A DNA stretch of 64,000 bases. It comes from Holtermannia corniformis (Eukaryota; Basidiomycota; Tremellomycetes; Holtermanniales). The stretch is taken from contig BCIJ01000007.1 in assembly GCA_001599935.1 (NCBI GenBank), forward strand, positions 729,838 through 793,837. The letters are read 5' to 3'. The notes below the pieces were generated by a model that had not been told where the DNA came from, searched no databases, and worked only from the letters and a program-made list of their open reading frames with translations. The translations under genes were made by a program, and so were the position numbers. This document shows, piece after piece, positions 22,356 to 33,869 of this stretch. Each line of letters opens with the position of its first letter. Positions within the stretch are counted from its first letter, which is position 1.

Positions 22356-24395
22356 ATGTCTTGGCTTCAACCCAGCTCACCCCCTCGCTCGCCGCACGTC
22401 GCCAAACCCTCATTCTTAGGCTCATACTTTCCTTCCAATGCCGCTAGCCAAGGCCCGTCCTCGACCGCACCGCAGGGGTCGTACACCCCGCGCACGAGCC
22501 ACCATACGCCCTTTCGCCCGACACGGCGCGACATCATCTTGTGCTTGCTGACGTTTAGCTTTGCGTATCTACTCTTCACCCCGGCTGGCGGTCACGACCA
22601 CAGCGAGGTCATGAGACCCGATGGGAGCTCGACCGGGTTCTCTCGCTACTTTTCACCTACGAGCTATAATCGATTCCGACAGGGTCCAAGCTCGCTTGTC
22701 CAGCCCGAGCCGGTGGTGCGTGAGGCATCGTATAGTGAGAGTGTCAGGAGGGTAGGTTGGACAGTCGAGGCTGCAGAGGAGGCAGAGGCAGGTAGGGGTG
22801 CTTGGGAGGCGACAGAGGAAGAGGCCGAGGACGACTCGAACCGTCAGACGAGGTTGATTGGACATGCACCGGGATGGACAGTCATGGAAGATGCGTATCT
22901 GTACAATGGATCGATTTACGTCTTGACGTGAGTCGTCTCGGCTGGTGCGCAGCGTCTGATGCGAGCTGTAGGGAGGAACGCTCGGCATGGCCCGAGCTGC
23001 CATTGATGACTTCGACCGGCTTGCCAGCGAACAGCGACCCTGGCAACTCGGAAGCAAGAGAGCCCAAGGGCCACGAGGTCTGTGGGCCGCCTACCGGCTT
23101 CGACGGCAGGCTGACGCTACGCAGATCGTCTTCATCAAGCCACGAGATGCAATGGAGCTCTGGGGCGAGCGCGTCTGGGTCATGGACGGCATGACTTGGC
23201 TTTTCAACGATGGCCAGTGTGCGTATCCCTCTCGTGTCCTCGCGCATATCCTGATCAGCCCAGTCATCGATCACTACTACCACTTTGCGGCCGAGTTGCT
23301 CCTCGGCGCCTGGCGAGCACACGCCTCTCTCGACCAAAACATCAACTCTCGCGGCGAGACGACGCTCGCCCCGCCCCGCCGCGCTTGGTTCATCCACCAA
23401 ACCCAAGCTGAATGGCGCGATCACCCGGGCTTCAACCCGCTGATCTTGTTTGCGAGCTTCCCGTCGATCTCAACCTTGTTCAAGTCGGACTGGGAAGACA
23501 TTGCGCGCTCTACAGGCACCAACCCGCCAAAGGCCTTCTTGCTACCCCGTGCGCTGCTTGCCGATCGTTCTGCGGCGTTCAGGGGACAGTATACCGGACC
23601 AACGGCGCGCACCGTTGCTGGCGCCCTCCATGTGGGCGAAGCAAGCCGGTGGTGGTGGGAGCCAATCCGGCGTCAGATCTTGCGATGGTCCGGTGTCCCA
23701 GAGCAGATCCTCGATCGTAGCTTGGAGGGCGTAGGTGCCGTTGACCCAGTCGTCTTGGTCGACCCTAGCGTCCCCGGCGTTGGCGGCCTCGCGCCTCCCG
23801 GCACATCACTTCTCCAACCAGAAACGTCTCCGGCAGACTACAAGCCTGTTATCACGTACATTTCTAGGCAAAACTCAAGACGCAGGTTGACGCCCGCGAG
23901 CCATGAAGACTTGGTTCAGGCTCTGACGACTCGGGCCGCTCAGAACGATTGGGAGCTTGTCGTTGTCGAGGCTGAGAAGCTCTCCAAAGAAGAGCAGTTC
24001 GCCTTGGCAGGTAGAACGACTGTAAGTGGGCTCTGGCTCGTGTCCCGGCTGACCGTTCAGATCATGCTTGGCGTCCATGGCAACGGTCTGAGCCATCTAC
24101 TGTGGATGCCCGCAACCCCGCGGAGCACGGTGATTGAAATGTTCTTCAAGGGCGGGTTCGCGCGTGACTATCAGTGGACATCGCATGCCCTCGGTCACCG
24201 ACACTTTGCCGTCCAGCGTGAGTCGCGCACACCGCAAGTCACAGTACGCTGACAAGCGACCCAGACGATGTCACATTCACAGCGCCAAACCTGCCACAGG
24301 TCGATTACCCAGAAGGCTTCCAGGGCGAGGCCATCACCGTCGTAGGCAAGGTCGTTGCAGACTTGATAGAGGATCGCCTCTCGGGCCGGGCGTGA
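22356..24395 (+). CDS. Type II membrane glycosyltransferase, GT61 (DUF563) family
   Basis: N-terminal cytosolic tail rich in Ser/Pro (MSWLQPSSPPRSPHVAKPSF), one membrane anchor (RRDIILCLLTFSFAYLLFTP), an acidic stem, then the lumenal catalytic domain. Motifs include VIDHYYHFAAELLLGAWRA (about 23262-23316), VITYISRQNSRRRL and the C-terminal signature MLGVHGNGLSHLLWM (about 24064-24108) with IEMFFKGGFARDYQW. These are typical of GT61/DUF563 Golgi-type transferases, which add xylose, arabinose or GlcNAc in other organisms. Donor and acceptor here are unknown. Four or so short introns. The stop lies 36 nt before the proposed histidine kinase start on the same strand. About 640 residues. Confidence 0.85.
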
Positions 24396-24431
24396 GCTGC
24401 ATGTCGATTAGTCTTGGGCTCTGGGGCGGGC

Positions 24432-27400
24432 ATGCAACATGAATTTGGCACACTGTGAGCGTCAGTCACCTGCTCACAAACTCCAGGCACGGCGCGATCC
24501 CTGACGCGCATCCCAATCAAGCGCTCGAAATCTCCGTCAAGCAAGCTGGCAGCTCTCAGTTGACTATCACGCGAATGGGTGTCTTTTCAGACGCAGTCTT
24601 TGCGCGGCATGGGCTCACACAAGTCGTACTGGACGTGCCCGCGGGCCACTCGTGGGAGGGGGACGTTCTGCAGGATCGCGAAGCGAGGTTGACGGGCACG
24701 GCGCTGCTGCAACCCAATGCCGACTACCCTGTGATAAACTCGTCGGAGACCGAGGGCAGTGGTACATGGCCGCGAAGGGTGCAGTTCCGGTCAGTGTGAC
24801 GACTTGCTCCCATACCTGCTGATACACGAATACCAGTATTGCGGTACGAGACAATCCAGCCGGTGAGTTGCACGCCGTTCAAGACACTCCAGCTAACAGT
24901 GCACCCGTAGCCATGGCACACTTCCGACGCAATGCCCAGATCGTATCGTCATACTTTGTCGAGCCGGCCCGCGGCCAAGTGCAGGCAGACCCCCGCCCCG
25001 GACCTCGCATCGGCCTCTTGTCAGGCCCTATCGACTTCAATCCAAACCCACAGGAACGCATCGCGGGCAGGTCACCTCTCACACCCCCGATAAAACGGCC
25101 TCAATCCCCTCCGCCGAAACAGACCCACCTTCATCATACAGTGCTCGCCTGGTGGGAGGATGACACGGGCTTGTGGTACATTGGTGAAGAGGAGGGCGAA
25201 CAGTTTCTAGACCTCGCAACATACTGGAAGGGCCTCGTAGGCACCGTTGATGACCGGCAAGGTACGCGGGACGAAGAGGCCCTTGGGAGAGCAGCAGCCG
25301 AGGCGGTGCGGATCTACGGGCAAGCCTGCGAGGTGCTGGTGCAGGTCGCCGAGTCGCTCAAGGTAAGCATTCACGTTTGCGTGTGGGCCCAAGTTAACCT
25401 GGATGCAGGCTCTGGAGGAAAGACAGCTACAACTGGCAGTGTGCCGCCCCGAGTACTTTCGCGTACGCCGACCAGACAGACCAGGAGGGACTCATCAAGT
25501 TGTGCTTGTACGCGCGACAGCGGCGCTACAGCAACCTTCATTCTCGCTGGCAGGGCCCAATGCAACTGGCGATCCTCACATGTTACCTCGGAACTCTGAA
25601 GACGACGAGTATCAACGCGCAGACAGGGCGCCATCCATCAGCGTCTCACATGAAGCCTTGTTCGAGGACGAATTGCTTCGCAAGCACTTGCGCTACCTCG
25701 CTCCCGAAAGCGTTAGCGCCAAGCGCTTGAGCTCGGTGGGCGACATTTATTCGTTTGGCGTCCTGGCGTACGAACTCCTAACCGGCCAAGCGATCGATAG
25801 CCTGCCCTCGACACCAAAGCAGATTGATGTTCTCGTCGATATACACAAGCACGTCACGGCGGAGAAGCTATCAGTCTACGACTCGATCACCCAAAACCGC
25901 AGTCGAGACCCGTACGCATCAAATAAATCGGATGGCGTTGTGCCATTGCCGCCCAAGCAACTTTCGGACATTGTCGCTAAATGCTTGGCAATCGACACTG
26001 AAGATCGCTACGCCTCATGGCCGTCGGTTCTGCACGATCTACGTCAGTTCCAACACATTTGCTCCTCTTCACCAGATAAGCTTGGTCACTTTCACGCGGG
26101 CGACGTGGACAAACTATCGCGCTTCTCGCTGCCGACTCGGCTTATCGACCGGGAAAATGAGCACGACGCCCTCAATGTCGCTTTCGAGTCACTTGCGATT
26201 ACCGAGAGCTCTCGCGCTGCTAGACAAACAGTAGATCCCAACAAGAACCGCGGCGTCCCTGTGGTCACACTCTATGGGCTCAGCGGAACAGGCAAGAGCG
26301 TATTGGTCGAGCAATGGGCACTTGGCAAGGACAACGACTGCTTTGTAGCGTGGGCCAAGCTTGACCGTGAGTGTTAGGCTGCGCCGCGAGTGCTGATGCA
26401 ATGCAGAGCATCTTCGAAAGCCATTAAACTCTTTCATCCAGCTTTTTCACAGCCTCCTGGATAGGATTTTCTCAGATCCGAGCCAGGACCCTGTGCACTG
26501 GCGGAAGAGTCTGACCGACGCGTTGGGTCCCACGCACATGGGTCTGTTTTTGACCATCATTTCGTCCGAGTGGCGGCATGTTCTCTCTCCAGGCTTTGAT
26601 GCCCGACGCGTCGACGCCATCGACGTGTGTCAAATTCGAGAGGTGACATGTTAGGATGCTAACTATCTGCAGTGGGAAAACTTTCTCGCCACCTTTCGCA
26701 TCTTCTCTGCAAGACTTATCCGGGCATTTGTCGCTGAATCCAAAAAGCCCCTGTTACTTGTCATGGACGACGTGCAGTGGCTTGATCCCGAGGAGCTGAA
26801 TTTGTACGTCGCATGTTTCATCTCGTCATTGTACTTACCGTCATGACAGATGGCAGGACTTGCTTCGCGCAGACGACGCTGAACAGATACGGAACGTCAT
26901 GGTCGTCTCAATCTTCCGAGTTGACGTCGACAAGCCGCCGTCGCCTGAAATCACACTGTTGCCTTCGGCTGCCGTGGTGCGACTGGCACGGCTCGACCAG
27001 CATGGCGTGGCCGCTTTTCTGGCCGAGTGTCTGCACTGGCGCGGTCTGAATCTACAGGCAAACGCGTTGGCGTGCTTTTTGTTGGAGCAAACACATGGCA
27101 ATCCCTTCTACCTGCGCTCCCTGGTTGTCTCTCTGGTTAGTCAATCACTGTCTTTGGTCGACGAGCTAAGCCAAGTGCAGGTCAACGATGGAGTGATTTC
27201 TTTCGATTTTGACACATTACATTGGAAATTCGATGTGCATGGTTTACAAGATCACACAGCCGAAGGCATAGACATCTACCTTGACCGCGTCCTGCGACGG
27301 CTACCTGAGCGAGTTCAAACACTTCTTCAGGTGGGTTCTGCGCGCGTACGATCGATTTGAACTGACGAAGTGAACAGCTTTTATCATGTCTGCCTTCGGC

Positions 27401-30400
27401 CGGCTTTCAGGTTGAGCTCCTGGCAGACCTGGCGAATGCTTCTGCTCGGGACACTCGACGATTGTTGCAGGAAGCGATACAAAGAACCGGTTGTTTGATG
27501 GTCTCCCCATCCGGTGTTGCTCGCTTCATTCATGATCGTCAGCAAGTAAGGCTCTGCGACAAGCTCCCACGGTGACAAATTGATATCTCTGCGCAGGCTG
27601 CGGCTTATCAACTTGTGCCTAACGATCTTCGAGGTGCGATGCACGCAAGGGTCTCAATGTTCCTACAGCGTCCCAGTCAGTTGGAAGATTTTGTCTACGA
27701 CGGTGCGTCTCTCGGAAGCGGAAGGCGCGAGCGCAACTTATCGTCTACAGCTGCGGATAACGCTATCATCGCCCGTGATCATGGATGTCCGAGTTGTTCG
27801 TCGGTGGAGTTCGCGGAATTGAGTGAGCATGAAATGACCTCTGGAAAGGTGGACTCACTCCCGGCAGTGTGTGCAGCCGCGCGGCGAGCGGCTTCATCTG
27901 CAGCTTTCGGCACTGCCTGGTCGTATCTGAAGAAAGCCGAAGCAGCGGTGGACTTTTCTCTCGCAGAGACATGGTCCGAATACCGTACACTCTGTAGGCA
28001 CTATGTCGAGCTCTACGCCGAGGTCGCATCCGTGGCTGGCGATGATGTCACTGGACCCCAAAGAGTACGCGCTTAGGAGGATTCTTTATCCACGCATTTG
28101 CTCATTTCCCTCAGTTGCGCGAGATGCGCCTGTTCAGCGCCGGCCTCGTCGAACGTACAGCAATGACGACTTTGCTTGTTCGCATGCTTGTCGCGTTCAA
28201 TCAATATGCTGTCGCAGCTCAAGAAGCTTTGGACCTTCTTGACCATTGCGACAAGGAAGGCTACGAGCTACAGAGCGGGGACTTGGCGGCCAGACTACCC
28301 GGCTCGTCGCAACAGATCGAGGCTCTACGAGGCCGCCTGCAAATGCAAGCTAGTGAAGATTCATCGGATCCCATGGTCGAGCAAGTACTATCCCTGCTCG
28401 GTAAGTGAGTATAAATATCTCACAAGGTGACTGACGCTTAATCAGGGTACGCTGGGTGTGTAGAGCAGATCGTGGCTACTGTGAAGCTTGATTGACGCTT
28501 TGTTCCCCCTCAGCCCAACCTTGCACGTTACGCAACCACCAGACGTTCGGCGCCGAGCTTTCGGGGTCGGCGTGTCGTTGCTGGCGTCCCGACCGACGCT
28601 GCTCCGAATTGCTCAGGCCGCAGCATATGTTTGTGCGGCGTACTCAATCCAGGTACGTCAATCGGCGGATTGGGAGTTGGCTAATTCACGACCAGCTGGA
28701 TGATGTAGCGCAGAAGATCAGCATGACGGCCCTGGCTTCTGATCTGAGCTCACGTCACGCTTCGTCTTACTTCACACCTGCCACGCTAGTCTGCTGTGCA
28801 GTGCAGTATCACGTATGACCATCTTCCACAGGTTGCGACAACGTACTGATATACGCTTAGCAATGGTGTTCACTAAGTGAGATCGACTCGACGTCTGCAT
28901 TCGAGCATGCTTCCACGCATGCCAATTGGGATGTCGCGACCTGTAAGTTTGTCGACATTTCTACGTTGCACGAGCCTGAACTGACGTGTCAGACATCATG
29001 GCCATCGACTTTGCCACCCTGATATTCTCAACTACACCCTTCAGTACCCGCGCGGCCGAAGTGAGGAGGTGGCGAAACTCTTGCATCAACAAGGTCACGC
29101 CCTCTGCGCGTACCTTGGTCGACCTTCGTGAGCTACCCGTTCACCAGTCGAGTTTACTGACGATTGCTAGACTTGCAAGTTGTGGAAAACCTAGGTCGAG
29201 AAGCGACGTCTGCTACACCCTGGAGTAAGTCATATTCGCCATGCCTACCTTGACTGATTGTATCAGTCTTGAACGGTTTATTTGTGACCGAATCTACCCA
29301 TTTCCCGACAGTAACGGGGATACCCCTGTTCTCAGCAGCTTGGGCGCTCATGACCTTCCGCTCTGCGGTGCTATTCGGCGCGCCTGCCGATGTGCTGTGC
29401 GACCTCGCTGAAAGCGTCAGAAACCAAGAGCAAGCCTTGAAAGGTCTAGTCTATGAGCTGGAGTGGGTCTTTTACGAGACCTTTCGACTGGTGCGGCACG
29501 GTCAAGGTGCGGAAGACGCGCGTCGGGTAGATGCCGGGCGTAACCGACTTCGACACTATCACCTATGTTCGCTTTCGTATCCCCGCGTGCTCTCGCTGAC
29601 ACCGACATAGCCCCGGACGCCCGTATGAGATCTGAAGTAATTGATGTTCTGATTGGCCTCCAAGATCCCAAAACCATACTACGAGGTCTCGCTGGCGCCG
29701 ATGCTGCGCTTGACAACCTGCAGACGGCGGATGCCAATGTGCTTTGCGGTGGGTTTGGCGCACGCCTTTACAGCGCAAGTTCGCGAATTCAGGACTGATT
29801 CCATATCGCTACAGGGCTGTTGAGTCTGCAGATATGCCAATGGGTCATGAAGCGCGTCGGGTATCGTAGCAGGCTCGCCACAGGTACGAACAAGAGCGCG
29901 GGCAAAGTTACATACTTACTTGTGCAGGTTACCTGGTCACTGCTCATGAAGCGTACGCTCTCGCTGAGCACGCTGGTCTATGCAGTGATCTTCGTCGCCG
30001 CTATCCTGGGCTACTTGATCGACAGCCCCATGTTCCTGGCCCACCACTGCCGTCGCAAATGTTTGATCTGGCCCATCCAGTACTGCATGGGTCTGAGACA
30101 TTGCTGTCCATGCGACAAAAGCATACGTCCGGCAGCTCTACTGGTGCGTCTTTGCCTTCCAACGGTGATGCGTCGGGAAGCGCGGCGACTGTCAACGACG
30201 AACGTGTCACAACCAACGGTCAAGCAGTACCTTCCAGCGAACGCCTAGACAACCTCACGTTAGTCACAGGGCCAAACTACTTCAACGCTGACATTGTCAT
30301 AGCTTTATGCGATCCTCGCTCATTATAGCCGCCGAACGGAACCCCGAAGTATTGGTGTGCACATTACTGCGCACTCTGTGCCAGGTAAGCCAGGACAACG

Positions 30401-33394
30401 AGCATAGCACGGCTCGCTGACGTCTTTCAGTATGTACGAGCAGGTGAGAGTCCATACAGTACGCTTGGCTCGTTATCGACGGCTGATTTCCATAGATTTT
30501 GCCGCCATAGCTTTAAGCAGTGATCCTGCCAGCGCTCTCCGACTGAAGGGCGCAGGCGCGTCGAAAATTCTGCCATACGACCTTGATATGAGCCAGGATG
30601 CTGCGACTGAGCTTGCGCCGATTCCAACGATGATGCATGTTGCTAGGACGGGTCAGGTGAGTTCCGATCCCACCAGACCTGCTTTGGTAGCTCAACGTCT
30701 GTAGCCGATTGTATCCGTGGCGGCTCTCAAAAAGCTCAGGCGCGATCCGTTCTACAAAGACGACCGTCTGCCCAAGTCGGTATTGGTACTGCCGCTGAAC
30801 GACCAAGGAGTAAGTCGAACGCTGGGCTCAATGCTGTAGCTCATCACACACTTTAGGTGGTCGTGCTGTCTTCAAGGCATGCCATACCTGGCATCGGCCA
30901 GTTGACGCAGCTGGTAACTTCACTTGCAACCTTCGCTGCGATCTCGGTCACCAACTCGACGTTGCTGGTCAACATGGAGCGCGTTGTAAAAGAAAGAACC
31001 AGAGAGCTCTCAAATGCTGTGCAGGCCAAACAGACCTTCCTATCCCATAGTGCGTCGACAGGTGCTCGTGGTGATTGTCAGCTGATGGTCTCTCAGTCAG
31101 CCACGAGCTACGAACCCCGCTGCATTGTCTGTTAGGTATGCTGTGCTGAAAGGTGCACCTTCAGCGGCCACTAAAACCTCGCGCAGGTCTGGCAGCCGTA
31201 CTGGAGGATAGCTCTGGCTTGAGCTCGGTGCAGCGTGAACTGCTCCAAACGATCCGTACCAGCGGCGAGGATTTGCAGGTCAGGGAGAGTGTCATTATAC
31301 AAGTATAAATATTGACAGACAGGCTAGACGATTATTTCCAACATCTTGGATCTTTCGGTAGGCCACAGGCAAAGACTCACCAATACACACTGATGCGCTC
31401 AGAAATTGGAGGCAGGCTCGGTCGAGACGGAAAGTATCTCTTTCTGCTTGCGTGATGGCAAGTTCAATACTCGCAAAGATCAGAGCTGACAACAGCGCAG
31501 TTGTCGAGTCTTCAGTACGTTACAGGTGAAATCGCTTATAGTTCCACTCGGCTGATGCCCCACAGCTCGATTCGGTGGTGACCATGGCGCAAAACAAGGG
31601 CGTCGACATCTGTCTTCTCAACGGCATCAAGTCTGATCCACCATACGCGATAATCGGCGATCCCTTCAGAGTCAAGCAGGTGCTCATGAACCTGGTAACT
31701 AAGCTGATCATGTCACTCTGAAAGCTCACCGTTTACAGCTCAGCAACGCTACCAAATTCACGGCGGAAGGACATGTCACGGTCCAATGGCATATCCGAGA
31801 AAATACCGAGCAAGGCGTTCTAGACATCAAGATCGACGTGAGCGATACAGTGCGTATCAAGGTAGACGACGTAAACTTGTTGACATCTGTTTTCAGGGAA
31901 CAGGGATCCTGCCGGACAGTGAGTGCTCTGGAGCCGAAAGCGAGCTCGCTAACGGCCGGTAGAAATGGTGATTACTACCTGACAGACTTTATCATCCATC
32001 TAACAAAATTAGAATCGGCTGTTCCAGTCGTTCCAACAGGTAGACTCGACGATCACCCGGTCGTACGGCGGCTCGGGTTAGTGGCTTACGTACAAAGGGT
32101 GCCGTACTGAGCGCAGCGCCTTGCAGGCCTCGGACTCGTAATCTCGCGAAGCTTGGCTAAACTGCTAGGCGGTGACTGTACTGCGTCATCCGACTACGGG
32201 AAGGGCTCGACGTTTTCCTTCACATTCAAGGCTGGCATCAACAAGGCCGCCAAGATCGACTTTCCAACCGAAGAGGCCGAGCAGAGCTGCTTCATCCTGT
32301 GTGCAGAAGGTCCATGGCGCGACATGCTTGATAATAACCTCAAGGCGCTAAACGTCGATCCTGTCAAATTCAAAGACTCGATTGAGGACGCTCTTCGGGA
32401 GAAGAACGAGGGAGGTTTCGCGGGTACTCGCCAATTCGATCATCTCTTCCTTGATACCGACATGATCTCTATTGAGCACATTGGTTCCGTGAAGCGCGCT
32501 CAGCCCAAAGCAGAGGTAAGATCTGTCCTTCCGCCCGCGCGGGCTTCTCACCCTTCCAGATCCACTACATGACGCGTGCTATCAAGATCCACCGCGCTAT
32601 GTGCGATCTCAACCTCGAGCACGATACCATTCTATCCCTGCCGCTCAAAGCCCAGAATCTGTGCAATGCTGTCATTCGCAACAAGCCCGGCGCAGGCAAG
32701 GCGGCAGGCGTTTTTGGCATAGGCAGAACCAAGATCAACCGAGGTCTGGCGACCGTGCGTATACACAGGCGCACTCTACAGTCCTAACACGCCGATCCAG
32801 AGCCACCCGCTGCGGATCTTGCTGGTAGACGACAGCACGGTCAACATTCTAGTCGGCCGAAAGATTCTCGAGCGCTTTGGATACAAAGAGGTCGACACTG
32901 CGCCTGACGGACAGCAAGCCCTGACTATGGCTGAAGCGAAGCGCTATGACCTGATTTTGATGGTGTGTCCTGGTCTCCGTCGCGATACGCAATACTGATC
33001 AGCATAGGACTTGCAAATGCCTGTCATGGACGGCTACACTGCGAACAAGCGCATCAGTTCTAGTCCACTCACGGGCCAGGTGAGCTGACAGGGCTGCCTG
33101 ATTGTCACCATACTGACGTGGGTAGCCCCGAGTCGTGGCTCTGACTGCCAACACTGACCTCGTGCGTTGTTCAAGCCCGCCGAGTTGACGCTGACGTCAA
33201 CGCAGGGCACAAGGGAGCTCTGCACCGATGCTGGGTTTTCGAGCTATCTGAGCAAACCTCTTGTAAGTGATCACTGCGCTATCGTGCTGTCTGACCCCGA
33301 CTTGCAGGGCATTCCGCTTCTGGAGAGATGCCTCATCAAAACGTATGAAGAACGGCATGCCAACGACGGGAAGGCGAACGCGAAACCAAGATAG
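24432..33394 (+). CDS. Giant hybrid histidine kinase: kinase-like domain + AAA ATPase + helical region + GAF + HisKA/HATPase + receiver
   Basis: Roughly 2,300 residues and more than 30 introns. Order: a Ser/Thr-kinase-like region whose C-lobe is clear (LRYLAPESVSAKRLSSVGDI YSFGVLAYELLTG, about 25690-25790) but with no HRD or DFG; an ATPase with Walker A (YGLSGTGKS, about 26271-26297) and Walker B (LLLVMDDVQWLDPEEL); a long helical/TPR-like middle; a GAF domain (about 30300-30960); coiled HisKA with H-box SHISHELRTPLH (31050-31115); HATPase N-box (NLLSNATKFT), DTGTGILPDKMNRLF and GGSGLGLVISRSLA; receiver LRILLVDDSTVN with DLQMPVMDGYTA and the SKPL lysine. This is the layout of fungal Mak2/Phk-type kinases, oxidative-stress or nutrient sensors feeding a phosphorelay. 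The first exon (ATG 24432, 23 nt, then a 32-nt intron) is tentative. Confidence 0.87.
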
Positions 33395-33869
33395 AGCGGC
33401 TGGACTGCGATTGTCAGCCGCCCCAATGTAGCAAACACGAGCGCACGAGACTGTTATGAGTTGAATAAGGTTGTAGATGTCATCAGATGCCCGCGTAGAC
33501 ATACGAGTCGCGGTTGGCCTGTGAACGTTGCCTGGGGCGACGCCAGGTATCAGCCGACGCGACCGCCGCCTTCTCATCGAGTGATCACACGGCTCGGCCC
33601 CCTTTCCGGATTTGCCACTGACCCACCGCGTCGCCTATCTATGACTCGACGCCGCAGACATTGACGACCACAACGGACCAACCTCGACGCGACCAGCCCT
33701 CATCGAGTACCTTCAACTGCTTGCAGGTGACTGCAGGTCAAACCGAGCTATCCCAACATCGCGTGGAACAAGTCGTAGCTCACCCTCAACCCAGCCCCTG
33801 GTATCTCTACATCGACCGGTCCGTGGCGGCGAGCTGTCTAGTCAGTGGTTCCTCTCGCCCAGCTCGCAT
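33395..33869. other. Intergenic region upstream of the BCAS3-like gene
   Basis: About 475 nt with the histidine kinase 3' end and the promoter/5' UTR of the next gene. ORFs here are not supported by motifs. No repeat or RNA gene seen. Confidence 0.4.
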
